From an uncultured Oscillospiraceae bacterium (GTDB lineage Bacteria; Bacillota; Clostridia; Oscillospirales; Oscillospiraceae): a stretch of 17,051 bases of DNA. Position 1 is the first letter of the stretch. Each line of letters begins with the position of its first letter. The notes under the pieces were generated by a model, which worked only from the letters and a program-made list of their open reading frames with translations, ran no database searches and was not told the origin of the DNA. A program made the position numbers and the translations under genes. The stretch covers positions 1 through 17,051 of the forward strand of contig CAJUEC010000045.1 in NCBI GenBank assembly GCA_910585155.1, given 5' to 3'. Below, piece after piece: positions 7,656 through 15,573 of the stretch.

Positions 7656-7660
7656 TTAGA

Positions 7661-7688
7661 GGGAGGGGAGGGCAGGGGGGCGGGGCGG
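7661..7688 (+). promoter_or_regulatory. G-quadruplex-forming motif
   Basis: Four or more runs of at least three G separated by 1-2 nt (GGG-A-GGGG-A-GGG-CA-GGGGGG-C-GGGG) on the plus strand. It starts 3 nt after the outer MITE target duplication and lies about 110 bp before the carAB promoter. The pattern satisfies the usual G4 rule; whether it folds or regulates is unknown. Confidence 0.5.
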
Positions 7689-7718
7689 ACTTTGCGACGA
7701 CGTCATTTTGCCCTTGAG

Positions 7719-7746
7719 CCGGGGCGGATATGCCCCCGGTTTGTCC
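7719..7746 (+). terminator. Hairpin with short T-run upstream of carAB
   Basis: CCGGGGC (7719-7725) pairs with GCCCCCGG (7732-7739, one bulged C), followed by TTTGT. It could be a weak plus-strand terminator or an attenuator-like leader hairpin if transcription also starts further upstream. No plus-strand gene precedes it, and no PyrR-binding sequence was recognised. Confidence 0.3.
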
Positions 7747-7792
7747 AAAACTCCAATTTTTGTGAGAACGGCAAAAAGACGCGGAGAATTTC

Positions 7793-7821
7793 TTGATTTT
7801 TGGAGGGTGGGTCAGTAAAAT
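7793..7821 (+). promoter_or_regulatory. Promoter of carAB
   Basis: A -35 TTGATT (7793-7798), a 17-nt spacer and a -10 TAAAAT (7816-7821). Transcription is predicted near 7828-7830. That would place the ATG at 7824 outside the transcript and leave a ~25-nt leader carrying AAGGAAGGTGG before the TTG at 7854. Confidence 0.6.
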
Positions 7822-7853
7822 AAATGAAGTATGAAGGAAGGTGGGATGCAGGC

Positions 7854-8960
7854 TTGAAAGCGACTTTGATTTTGGCCAACGGCGCGGTGTTTCAGGGCGA
7901 CTCCATCGGCGCCATGGAGGACCGGGTGTGCGAGATGGTGTTCAACACCTCCATGACCGGCTATCAGGAGATTCTGACCGACCCCTCCTACGCCGGACAG
8001 GGGGTTGTGATGTCCTATCCCCTCATGGGCAATTACGGCGTGAACCATGAGGACAACGAATCCCGGCGCCCCTGGGCGGAGGCTCTGGTGGTGCGCCATC
8101 TCTCCCCTGTGGGGAGCAATTTCCGCTGCGAGGGCAGCCTGGGGGATTATCTGCGTCAACACAATATCGTGGGCATTCAGGGTGTGGACACCCGCGCCCT
8201 CACCAAGCTCCTCCGCAGCCAGGGGACCATGAACGGCATGATCACCTGCGCGGAGCATTTTCATGTCCGGGAGGTGATGGACAAGCTGGCCCAGTACCGG
8301 GTGTCCGGCACCGTGGAGCGGGTGACCCGGAGGGAGCCCCAGGTGTACGCCCCAGACGGGGATCTGAATTACCGGGTGGCGCTGATGGACTACGGCGTCA
8401 AGCAGAACATGGTCGAGTGCCTGCGGAAACGGGGGTGCGAGGTCACCGTGTTCCCCGCCCACACCCCGGCGGCGGAGCTCCTGCGGGGCGAGCGGGTGGG
8501 AGACCGCTGCGTGCCCTATGACGGCGTGATGCTGTCCAACGGCCCCGGCGACCCGGCGGACAACGTGGACATCATCCGGGAGGTCCGCTCGCTGTACGAG
8601 TCCAGCCTCCCCCTGTTCGCCGTCTGCCTGGGGCACCAGCTGCTGGCCCTGGCCACCGGGGCGAAAACCCATAAGATGACCTTTGGCCACCGGGGGGGCA
8701 ACCACCCGGTGAAGGACCTGGAGGCGGGCCGGTGCTTCATCACCAGCCAGAACCACGGCTACGTGGTGGACGGGGACAGCGTGGACCCGGCGGTGGCCCA
8801 GGTGTCCCACGTGAATGTGAACGACGGCACGGTGGAGGGGCTGAAGTACAGCCGCCCCAACTGCTTCACGGTGCAGTTCCACCCCGAGGCCAGCCCCGGC
8901 CCCGAGGATACGGAGTACCTGTTTGACCGCTTTATCGCGTCCATGGGAGGTGAGCAGTAA
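7854..8960 (+). CDS. carA: Carbamoyl-phosphate synthase small (glutaminase) subunit
   Basis: Supplies ammonia from glutamine to CarB for carbamoyl phosphate, used in pyrimidine and arginine synthesis. The N-terminal CPSase_sm domain is followed by a class I glutamine amidotransferase domain with nucleophile Cys258 (in FAVCLGHQ) and His343/Glu345 (in VQFHPEAS), numbered from the TTG start. I prefer the TTG at 7854: the protein then begins MKATLILANGAVFQGDSIG, as CarA proteins usually do, and AAGGAAGGTGG stands upstream. An in-frame ATG at 7824 would add ten residues but has no ribosome site at proper distance and lies at or before the predicted transcription start. The stop TAA shares its last base with the carB ATG (TAATG). 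Confidence 0.96.
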   Translation: MKATLILANGAVFQGDSIGAMEDRVCEMVFNTSMTGYQEILTDPSYAGQGVVMSYPLMGNYGVNHEDNESRRPWAEALVVRHLSPVGSNFRCEGSLGDYLRQHNIVGIQGVDTRALTKLLRSQGTMNGMITCAEHFHVREVMDKLAQYRVSGTVERVTRREPQVYAPDGDLNYRVALMDYGVKQNMVECLRKRGCEVTVFPAHTPAAELLRGERVGDRCVPYDGVMLSNGPGDPADNVDIIREVRSLYESSLPLFAVCLGHQLLALATGAKTHKMTFGHRGGNHPVKDLEAGRCFITSQNHGYVVDGDSVDPAVAQVSHVNVNDGTVEGLKYSRPNCFTVQFHPEASPGPEDTEYLFDRFIASMGGEQ

Positions 8961-11900
8961 TGCCGAAAGACCCCAATATTAAAAAAGTCCTGGTGCTGGG
9001 CTCCGGCCCCATCGTCATCGGCCAGGCCGCCGAGTTCGACTACGCCGGCACCCAGGCCTGCCGGGCCTTGAAGGAGGAGGGCGTGGAGGTGGTTTTGGTC
9101 AACTCCAACCCCGCCACCATCATGACCGACAAGGACATCGCCGACCACGTGTACATCGAGCCGCTGAACGTGGACAGCGTCACCCAGATCATCCAGATGG
9201 AGCGCCCCGACTCCGTTCTGCCCACCCTGGGGGGGCAGACGGGGCTCAACCTGGCCATGGCCCTCCACGAGAACGGCACCCTGGCGAAATACGGCGTGCG
9301 CCTGCTGGGCACCAGCCCCGAGTCCATCCACAAGGCGGAGGACCGCCAGGGCTTCAAGGACTGCATGGAGTCCATCGGCCAGCCCTGCGTCGTCTCCGAC
9401 GTGGTGGAGAGCGTGGACGCCGCCGCCGCCTTCGCCCAGTCCATCGGCTACCCCGTCATCGTCCGGCCCGCCTACACCCTGGGGGGCACCGGGGGCGGCA
9501 TCGCCTACGACGAGCCCTCCCTGCGGGAGATCGCCGACCGGGGGATCCACCTCAGCCGGGTGGGCCAGGTGCTCATCGAGCGGTGCATCGCCGGGTGGAA
9601 GGAGATCGAGTTCGAGGTGATGCGGGATTCCGCCGGGAATGTCATCCAGATCTGCTCCATGGAGAACCTGGACCCGGTGGGCGTCCACACCGGCGACTCC
9701 ATCGTGGTGGCCCCCACCCAGACCCTGGCCAACCGGGAGTACCAGATGCTGCGCTCCGCCGCGCTGGACATCATCACCGCTCTGGGCATCGAGGGGGGCT
9801 GCAACTGCCAGTTTGCCCTGAACCCGGATTCCTATGAGTACGCCGTCATCGAGGTGAACCCCCGGGTGTCCCGCTCCTCCGCCCTGGCCTCCAAGGCCAC
9901 GGGCTACCCCATCGCCAAGGTGGCCGCCAAGATCGCCCTGGGCTTCACCCTGGACGAGATTCCCAACGCCGTCACCGGCAAGACCACCGCCTGCTTTGAG
10001 CCCACCCTGGACTACTGCGTGCTGAAGATCCCCCGCCTGCCCTTCGACAAGTTCACCACCGCCAGCCGGACCCTGGGCACCCAGATGAAGGCCACCGGCG
10101 AGGTGATGGCCATCGCCAACTCCTTCGAGGGGGCGCTGATGAAGGCCATCCGCTCCCTGGAGCTCAACGTCCGGGCCCTGCGCCTGCCCAAGCTGGACGA
10201 CCTGTACACCGATGAGATTGAGGACCTGCTGGTCAACGTGGATGACGAGCGCCTGTTTGTGGTGGCCGAGGCCATCCGCCGGGGGGTGTCGCCCCAGAAG
10301 ATCAACTCCATCACCAAGATGGACCTGTGGTTCCTGGACCGCTTCAAAAAGATCATCGACATGGAGCAGGCCCTGATTCTGTGCAAGGGGGAGCCGGACG
10401 CCGACGCCCTGCGCCGGGCCAAGGAGATGTGCTTTGCCGACAGCTACATCGGCTGGCTGTGCCAGATGGAGCAGAAGGACGTGAAGGCCCTGCGGGAGCG
10501 GTACGGCATTGTGCCCTCCTTCAAAATGGTGGACACCTGCGCCGCCGAGTTCGACGCGGAGACCCCCTACTACTACTCCTCCTATGACGGGGAGAACGAG
10601 GCGGAGGGCGGGGACACCGACCGGAAAAAGGTGCTGGTGCTGGGCTCCGGCCCCATCCGCATCGGCCAGGGCATCGAGTTTGACTACTGCTCCGTCCACT
10701 CCGTGTGGGCGCTGAGGCGGCTGGGCTATGAGACCATCATTGTCAACAACAACCCGGAGACCGTGTCCACCGACTTCGACGTGGCGGATAAGCTGTACTT
10801 CGAGCCCCTCACCGCCGAGGACGTGCAGAACATCGTGGAGCAGGAGAAGCCCTGGGGGGCGGTGGTCCAGTTCGGCGGGCAGACCGCCATCAAGCTGGCC
10901 AAGGCGCTGACCGAGATGGGCGTGCCCATCCTGGGCACCTCCTCCGACGGGGTGGACGCCGCCGAGGACCGGGAGCGGTTCGATGAGATCCTGAACCAAT
11001 GCGGCATCCCCCGGGCCAAGGGCCGGACCGTGTTCACCACCGAGGAGGCTTTGCGCGCCGCCAACGAGGTGGGCTACCCGGTGCTGGTGCGCCCCTCCTA
11101 TGTGCTGGGGGGCCAGGGGATGGAGATCGCCTACAACGATCGGAACATCACCGACTTCATGCGCATCATCAATCAGACCGTCCAGGAGCACCCCATCCTC
11201 ATCGACAAGTACCTCATGGGCCGGGAGGTGGAGGTGGACGGCGTGTTCGACGGGGAGGACCTGCTCATCCCCGGCGTCATGGAGCACGTGGAGCGGGCCG
11301 GGGTCCACTCCGGGGATTCCATCTCCGTCTATCCCTCCATCCATGTGGAGGACCAGCACAAAAAGACCATCGAGCGCTACACCCACGACCTGGCCAAGGC
11401 GCTAGGGGTTATCGGCCTGATCAACATCCAGTTCATCATCTACGACGACAAGGTGTACGTCATCGAGGTGAACCCCCGCTCCTCCCGCACCATCCCCTAT
11501 ATCTCCAAGGTCACCGGCGTGCCCATCATTGATCTGGCCACCAAGGTGATGCTGGGGCAGAAGCTGCGGGATCTGGGCTACGGCACGGGTATCTACAAGG
11601 AGGCGGACTATTTCGCGGTAAAGATGCCGGTGTTCTCCTTTGAGAAGCTGGCCGACGTGGACACCGGCCTGGGTCCGGAGATGAAGTCCACCGGCGAGGT
11701 GCTGGGCATCGCCGAGTCCTTTCCCCAGGCGCTGCTGAAGGCCTTCAAGGGGGCCAACATGCGGGCGCCCAAGAAGGGCGGGCGGATCATCCTCACCGTG
11801 AAGGACGAGGACAAGGGGGAGGCCATCGGCATCGCCCGGGGCTTCGCCGACCAGGGGGTGGAGATTCTGGCCACCGAGGGCACCTGCCGGACCCTGGCGG

Positions 11901-12169
11901 AGGCGGGGGTGCCCTGCACCGCCGTGGCCCGGGTGTCCGAGGGGCACCCCAACATCATGGACATGATCGCCTCAGGCACCATCGACCTGGTCATCAACAC
12001 CCCCACCCGGGGCAGGCGGCAGAACACCGACGGCTTCAAGATCCGCCGGGCCGCCGTGGAGCACTCCGTGGGCTGCGTCACCTCCATCGACACCGCCCGG
12101 GCCCTGCTCACCGCCCGCCAGCAGGGCCGGAGCCGGGACCTCCAGGCGGTGGACGTAACCAGGATCTGA
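8960..12169 (+). CDS. carB: Carbamoyl-phosphate synthase large subunit
   Basis: Makes carbamoyl phosphate from bicarbonate, ammonia and two ATP with CarA. Its 1069 residues are full length. The two homologous synthetase halves begin KKVLVLGSGPIVIGQAAEFD (near residue 6) and KKVLVLGSGPIRIGQGIEFD (near 556), each followed by an ATP-grasp domain with EVNPR motifs. A C-terminal MGS allosteric domain starts near residue 940 (GGRIILTVKDEDKGEA) and in this family binds effectors such as UMP, ornithine or IMP. The start overlaps the carA stop by one base, with GGAGGTGA just upstream, giving equimolar coupled translation. A single CarAB here may serve both pyrimidine and arginine pathways; no arg or pyr genes are adjacent. 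Confidence 0.98.
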   Translation: MPKDPNIKKVLVLGSGPIVIGQAAEFDYAGTQACRALKEEGVEVVLVNSNPATIMTDKDIADHVYIEPLNVDSVTQIIQMERPDSVLPTLGGQTGLNLAMALHENGTLAKYGVRLLGTSPESIHKAEDRQGFKDCMESIGQPCVVSDVVESVDAAAAFAQSIGYPVIVRPAYTLGGTGGGIAYDEPSLREIADRGIHLSRVGQVLIERCIAGWKEIEFEVMRDSAGNVIQICSMENLDPVGVHTGDSIVVAPTQTLANREYQMLRSAALDIITALGIEGGCNCQFALNPDSYEYAVIEVNPRVSRSSALASKATGYPIAKVAAKIALGFTLDEIPNAVTGKTTACFEPTLDYCVLKIPRLPFDKFTTASRTLGTQMKATGEVMAIANSFEGALMKAIRSLELNVRALRLPKLDDLYTDEIEDLLVNVDDERLFVVAEAIRRGVSPQKINSITKMDLWFLDRFKKIIDMEQALILCKGEPDADALRRAKEMCFADSYIGWLCQMEQKDVKALRERYGIVPSFKMVDTCAAEFDAETPYYYSSYDGENEAEGGDTDRKKVLVLGSGPIRIGQGIEFDYCSVHSVWALRRLGYETIIVNNNPETVSTDFDVADKLYFEPLTAEDVQNIVEQEKPWGAVVQFGGQTAIKLAKALTEMGVPILGTSSDGVDAAEDRERFDEILNQCGIPRAKGRTVFTTEEALRAANEVGYPVLVRPSYVLGGQGMEIAYNDRNITDFMRIINQTVQEHPILIDKYLMGREVEVDGVFDGEDLLIPGVMEHVERAGVHSGDSISVYPSIHVEDQHKKTIERYTHDLAKALGVIGLINIQFIIYDDKVYVIEVNPRSSRTIPYISKVTGVPIIDLATKVMLGQKLRDLGYGTGIYKEADYFAVKMPVFSFEKLADVDTGLGPEMKSTGEVLGIAESFPQALLKAFKGANMRAPKKGGRIILTVKDEDKGEAIGIARGFADQGVEILATEGTCRTLAEAGVPCTAVARVSEGHPNIMDMIASGTIDLVINTPTRGRRQNTDGFKIRRAAVEHSVGCVTSIDTARALLTARQQGRSRDLQAVDVTRI

Positions 12170-12191
12170 GGGCGGACAGGAGGAGCTTGAC

Positions 12192-12866
12192 ATGCGCTAC
12201 ACCCGAATGCGGTTTGATATCTGGCTGTGCCTGCTGCTGGCCTTCGGGGTCAGCCTGGGAACGGTGAAGCTCACCCAGCTCATCGTGCCCAGCCTGTATG
12301 AGCAGCACGTGGAGGACCACACCGTGGCCGACGGCGACATCGGCGGCAAGGCGGGGGCGGAGGTGTTCCGGGCCCAGAGCGTGGACGACCTGCTCAGCCA
12401 CGACACCTTCACCATTCTGTCCAACGGCATCGAGTACTGCAACCGGGGGGGCGGCTACTACGGCAGTCACTATATGAACGCCGTCACCCTGCCCTCCGGG
12501 GAGCTGGTGGCCGCCGTCATCAACTCGGACAGCGTGCAGACGGAGGGGGACTACTTTTCCGGGGTGAACACCCTTCCGGTGGGCCGGGTGGTGTATGAGA
12601 ACCTGGAGGAGAACGAGAGCTTTCTGCACCAGATTGAGTACAGTGAGCCTTTGAGCCGCCGCGACTTCTACATCGACATGCTGGGCACGGGGGGCAAGGT
12701 GGCCCAGGTGGACTACACCCAGCGCTGGACCGGCACCGTTCAGGTGGTCACCATTCTGGTCTGCTTCCCCCTCTTCCACTCCCTGGGGGCCAGGCTGGGC
12801 CTCTTTCCCTTCTTCTTCACCCCCAGGGCCAAGAAGGGGGAGGAGCGGAAGAGCGAGTGGGACTGA
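12192..12866 (+). CDS. Unknown protein with two terminal membrane segments
   Basis: I do not recognise this 224-residue protein. It has an N-terminal hydrophobic segment (about 9-32), a middle region of about 150 residues rich in Asp/Glu/Gly, probably extracytoplasmic, a second hydrophobic segment (about 183-209) and a short basic tail (KKGEERK). The start ATG at 12192 has AGGAGGAG 6 nt upstream. It follows carB by 22 bp with no terminator or promoter between, so it is probably cotranscribed with carAB. Codon use and GC match its neighbours. No catalytic motif is visible. Confidence 0.8.
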   Translation: MRYTRMRFDIWLCLLLAFGVSLGTVKLTQLIVPSLYEQHVEDHTVADGDIGGKAGAEVFRAQSVDDLLSHDTFTILSNGIEYCNRGGGYYGSHYMNAVTLPSGELVAAVINSDSVQTEGDYFSGVNTLPVGRVVYENLEENESFLHQIEYSEPLSRRDFYIDMLGTGGKVAQVDYTQRWTGTVQVVTILVCFPLFHSLGARLGLFPFFFTPRAKKGEERKSEWD

Positions 12867-12916
12867 CCCGCCTCCCAGCGGAACGCGCCGAATCATTTGA
12901 GAAAGGAAGAAACCCG

Positions 12917-13510
12917 ATGAAAACCGAGCAAGTGAAAAAAATCAACTATGTGTACCTGTTGTGCTATATTTTTGTTCCTCTGGCTGTGGCCGGGCTGAGC
13001 CTGTTCATCGGCTACACCTTTTTCCCGGACGGGGGGCACGGGGCGGCCATATCTATGTTTGTGATACCCCTGCTGGCGGTGCTCTGGTGGATTTTCGCCG
13101 GCCGGAACATCTACCGCCTGGGCAAAAAGCGGATGGTGAAGCAGCTGGACGAGATGGGCATTGACCGCCGCCAGATTTTCTACAGCGACGGCTGCGTGGT
13201 GTCCATGGACATGGAGCAGGGCAAGATCGGCCTGCTGTTTTTCTGGAGCCCCTTCCAGGTGCAGGTGGCCCCCGCCAGCCGGGTGACCAAGGCCTGGACG
13301 GACGACGGCGCCGGCGGCGCCGGCTTTATGCGGGGCACCAGCCGGGTGAGTTTCCTGTTTGTGATCGACGGCATCAAAATCCGGGTGAACACCTTCATCT
13401 CCAACCAGCGCTGGAAGATGAACGATGAGAAGGTGCTGGAGGGCATTTCCAAGGCGGACCGGTGGGTGATGCTGCTGGATCAGGTCCGGGGCCAGGGAGC
13501 GGGCGCGTGA
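12917..13510 (+). CDS. Unknown membrane protein with cytoplasmic PH-like tail
   Basis: A 197-residue protein with two membrane segments near the N-terminus (about 11-34 and 43-62), a basic junction (GKKRMVKQ at 69-76) and a soluble beta-rich domain (about 85-165). The layout resembles bacterial PH/YcxB-like membrane proteins, but the similarity is only architectural. The start chosen is the ATG at 12917, with GAAAGGAAG upstream; a longer frame from 12857 would overlap the previous gene and lacks a ribosome site. It begins 50 bp after the previous gene and ends 1 bp before the next, so the three likely form one unit. Confidence 0.78.
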   Translation: MKTEQVKKINYVYLLCYIFVPLAVAGLSLFIGYTFFPDGGHGAAISMFVIPLLAVLWWIFAGRNIYRLGKKRMVKQLDEMGIDRRQIFYSDGCVVSMDMEQGKIGLLFFWSPFQVQVAPASRVTKAWTDDGAGGAGFMRGTSRVSFLFVIDGIKIRVNTFISNQRWKMNDEKVLEGISKADRWVMLLDQVRGQGAGA

Positions 13511-13511
13511 C

Positions 13512-13862
13512 ATGGGACTGTTTGACAAGCTGCTGGCCAAATTCCAGGACGACTGGTGCAAAGAGTGCAGGCGCCCCATGGAGAAGGTCCGCAAGCAGCT
13601 CTTTGCCCTGCCTGGAGTGAGCGTGGGCCACTACACGGCGCACAAGGACCCGGGGTTTTATCGGAAAACCCTGTATATTGTGGAGAAAAAGGCGGATATT
13701 CCCCCCGGTATGTACGCCTGCGGGGCCATTCAGTACCGCTGCCCCGAGTGCACCCGGCGGGTGACGGTGCTGGACCCCTTCCTCCCGGTGCGGAACGAGG
13801 AGAAGCACGAGGGAACCGTGGTGTTCCGGGACGGGGAGCTGGACGACCTGCTGTGGAACTGA
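13512..13862 (+). CDS. Small Cys-rich, possibly zinc-binding protein
   Basis: A 116-residue soluble protein with two CxxC pairs, CKEC (16-19) and CPEC (77-80), plus Cys70. The spacing suits a split zinc ribbon. There is no signal peptide or membrane segment. The family is not recognised. The ATG at 13512 follows the previous stop by 1 bp and relies on a weak upstream GGGAG, so it probably depends on translational coupling. It is the last of three unknown genes between carB and guaA. A role in binding RNA, protein or metal is only a guess. Confidence 0.75.
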   Translation: MGLFDKLLAKFQDDWCKECRRPMEKVRKQLFALPGVSVGHYTAHKDPGFYRKTLYIVEKKADIPPGMYACGAIQYRCPECTRRVTVLDPFLPVRNEEKHEGTVVFRDGELDDLLWN

Positions 13863-13872
13863 GACGCCCCAG

Positions 13873-13888
13873 TGTTTCACGTGAAACA
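13873..13888. promoter_or_regulatory. parS: parS centromere-like site (ParB binding)
   Basis: A perfect 16-bp palindrome TGTTTCACGTGAAACA between the Cys-rich gene and guaA. It fits the bacterial chromosomal parS consensus TGTTNCACGTGAAACA at every defined position. Noc sites carry CCCGGG instead of CACGTG, so ParB (Spo0J) is the expected ligand. It lies 38 bp before the guaA ATG, in non-coding DNA. No parAB genes are in the window. Such sites cluster around oriC, so the window may be origin-proximal; this is inference. Confidence 0.85.
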
Positions 13889-13926
13889 TTAGTTTGAAGA
13901 TTGGAACAAAAAAAGGAGGCGCGGCC

Positions 13927-15468
13927 ATGTCCCATCAGACTGTCATTGTCCTGGACTTCGGAGGGCAGTATAACCAGCTCATCGCCCGGCGGGTCCGGGA
14001 GTGCGGGGTGTACTGCGAGGTCAGGCCCTATACCGCGCCCTTGGCGGCCTTGCGGGCCATGAACCCCATCGGCATCATCTTTACCGGGGGGCCCAATTCG
14101 GTGTACCTGGAGGACGCCCCCAAGGTGGACCCCGGCATCTTCACCTGGGGGGTGCCCATTCTGGGCATCTGCTATGGCTGCCAGCTGATGGCCCACCTGC
14201 TGGGGGGCCGGGTGGCTGCCGCCCAGGACGACTCCGCCCGGGAGTACGGCAAGACCGAGACCCAGTTCGACACCGGCTGCAAGCTGTTCCAGGGCCTGCC
14301 TGGGGCGGGGATCACCTGGATGAGCCACGGGGACTACATGGAGCGGGCGCCCCAGGGCTTTGCCGCCACGGCCCGCTCCGCCGCCTGCCCCAACGCCGCC
14401 ATCGCCGACGAGGCCCGGGGGTTCTACGGAGTGCAGTTCCACCCGGAGGTGAACCACACCCAGGGGGGAACCGACATGCTCCGGAACTTCCTCTACGAGG
14501 TGTGCCACGCGGCGGGGGACTGGACCATGGAGGACTACCGGCGCGCCGCCGTGGCCGCCCTGCGGGAGAAGATCGGGGGCGGGAAGGTGCTGCTGGCCCT
14601 CAGCGGCGGGGTGGACTCCTCGGTGGCGGCGGCGCTGCTGGCCGAGGCGGTGGGGGAGCAGCTCACCTGCGTGTTCGTGGACCACGGCCTCATGCGGAAG
14701 GACGAGGGGGACGAGGTGGAGGCCGCGTTCTCCAGGCGGGCCATGAACTTCATCCGGGTCAACGCCCAGGACCGGTTCCTCATCCGGCTGGCGGGGGTGG
14801 ATGAGCCGGAGCGGAAACGGAAGATCATCGGCGAGGAGTTCATCCGGGTATTCGAGGAGGAGGCCAGGAGAATCGGAGCGGTGGACTACCTGGCCCAGGG
14901 CACCATCTACCCCGACGTCATCGAGTCCGGGGCGGGAGACGCCGCCGTTATCAAGAGCCATCACAATGTGGGCGGCCTGCCCGACTGTGTGGACTTCAAG
15001 GAGATTGTGGAGCCCCTGCGCCTGCTGTTCAAGGACGAGGTGCGGGACCTGGGCCGGGAGCTGGGACTGCCGGAATACCTGGTGGCCCGCCAGCCCTTCC
15101 CGGGGCCGGGGCTGGCCATCCGGGTGATCGGAGACGTCACAAAGGAGAAGCTGGACATGCTGCGGGAGGCGGACGCCATCTTCCGGGAGGAGGCGGCCCG
15201 CGCCGGGGAGGACCGGCGGCTGAGCCAGTATTTCGCCGCCCTCACCAACATGCGCTCCGTGGGGGTGATGGGGGACGGGCGGACCTACGACTACGCCGTG
15301 GCCCTGCGGGCGGTGACCACCGACGACTTCATGACGGCGGACTGGGCCCGCGTCCCCTACGAGCTGCTGGACCGGGTGAGCGTGCGCATCGTCAACGAGG
15401 TGGCGGGCATCAACCGGGTGCTGTACGATATCACCTCAAAACCCCCGGGGACGGTGGAATTTGAGTGA
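13927..15468 (+). CDS. guaA: GMP synthase, glutamine-hydrolysing
   Basis: Converts XMP to GMP with ATP and glutamine, the last step of guanine nucleotide synthesis. The 513 residues contain a class I glutaminase domain (about 1-195) with Cys82 in GICYGCQ and His172/Glu174 in QFHPEVNH. An ATP-pyrophosphatase domain follows with P-loop SGGVDSS (226-232), then the C-terminal dimerisation domain ending GTVEFE. XMP-site blocks SHHNVGGLP, RQPFPGPGL and SVGVMGDGR are intact. The start ATG at 13927 has AAGGAGG 7 nt upstream; a TTG at 13894 is in frame but has no such site and lies only 5 nt after parS. No clear own promoter was found, so it may be read from upstream. Confidence 0.98.
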   Translation: MSHQTVIVLDFGGQYNQLIARRVRECGVYCEVRPYTAPLAALRAMNPIGIIFTGGPNSVYLEDAPKVDPGIFTWGVPILGICYGCQLMAHLLGGRVAAAQDDSAREYGKTETQFDTGCKLFQGLPGAGITWMSHGDYMERAPQGFAATARSAACPNAAIADEARGFYGVQFHPEVNHTQGGTDMLRNFLYEVCHAAGDWTMEDYRRAAVAALREKIGGGKVLLALSGGVDSSVAAALLAEAVGEQLTCVFVDHGLMRKDEGDEVEAAFSRRAMNFIRVNAQDRFLIRLAGVDEPERKRKIIGEEFIRVFEEEARRIGAVDYLAQGTIYPDVIESGAGDAAVIKSHHNVGGLPDCVDFKEIVEPLRLLFKDEVRDLGRELGLPEYLVARQPFPGPGLAIRVIGDVTKEKLDMLREADAIFREEAARAGEDRRLSQYFAALTNMRSVGVMGDGRTYDYAVALRAVTTDDFMTADWARVPYELLDRVSVRIVNEVAGINRVLYDITSKPPGTVEFE

Positions 15469-15506
15469 CCCGGTCATCATGCTGGCAATGTTGAAACAAG
15501 CCCTAA

Positions 15507-15550
15507 GGAAGGACTGATTCAATCGGCAGGCGCATGGAATCAGTGCTTCC
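15507..15550. mobile_element. 44-bp inverted-repeat element with 4-bp target duplication
   Basis: Arms GGAAGGACTGATTC (15507-15520) and GAATCAGTGCTTCC (15537-15550) pair at 13 of 14 positions around a 16-nt centre. The element is flanked on both sides by CTAA (15503-15506 and 15551-15554). Ends beginning GGAAGG and a CTAA/CTAG duplication are typical of the IS5 subgroup of the IS5 family, so this may be a minimal remnant or tiny MITE. It fills most of the 105-bp gap between the two guaA-type genes and would form a hairpin in the transcript. Confidence 0.5.
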
Positions 15551-15573
15551 CTAATATCAAGGAGGATGAGAAA

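Noticed and set aside
8804..8819. CACGTG-centred sequence inside carA resembling half of parS
   Set aside because: Only the core and one short flank match; it is coding sequence for the SHVNVN stretch.
12857..12916. Longer start for the 197-residue membrane protein
   Set aside because: It overlaps the end of the preceding gene and has no ribosome site, whereas the ATG at 12917 has GAAAGGAAG.
15491..15525. Promoter for the second guaA (TTGAAA, 17 nt, CTGATT)
   Set aside because: The -10 match is poor and it overlaps the inverted-repeat element.
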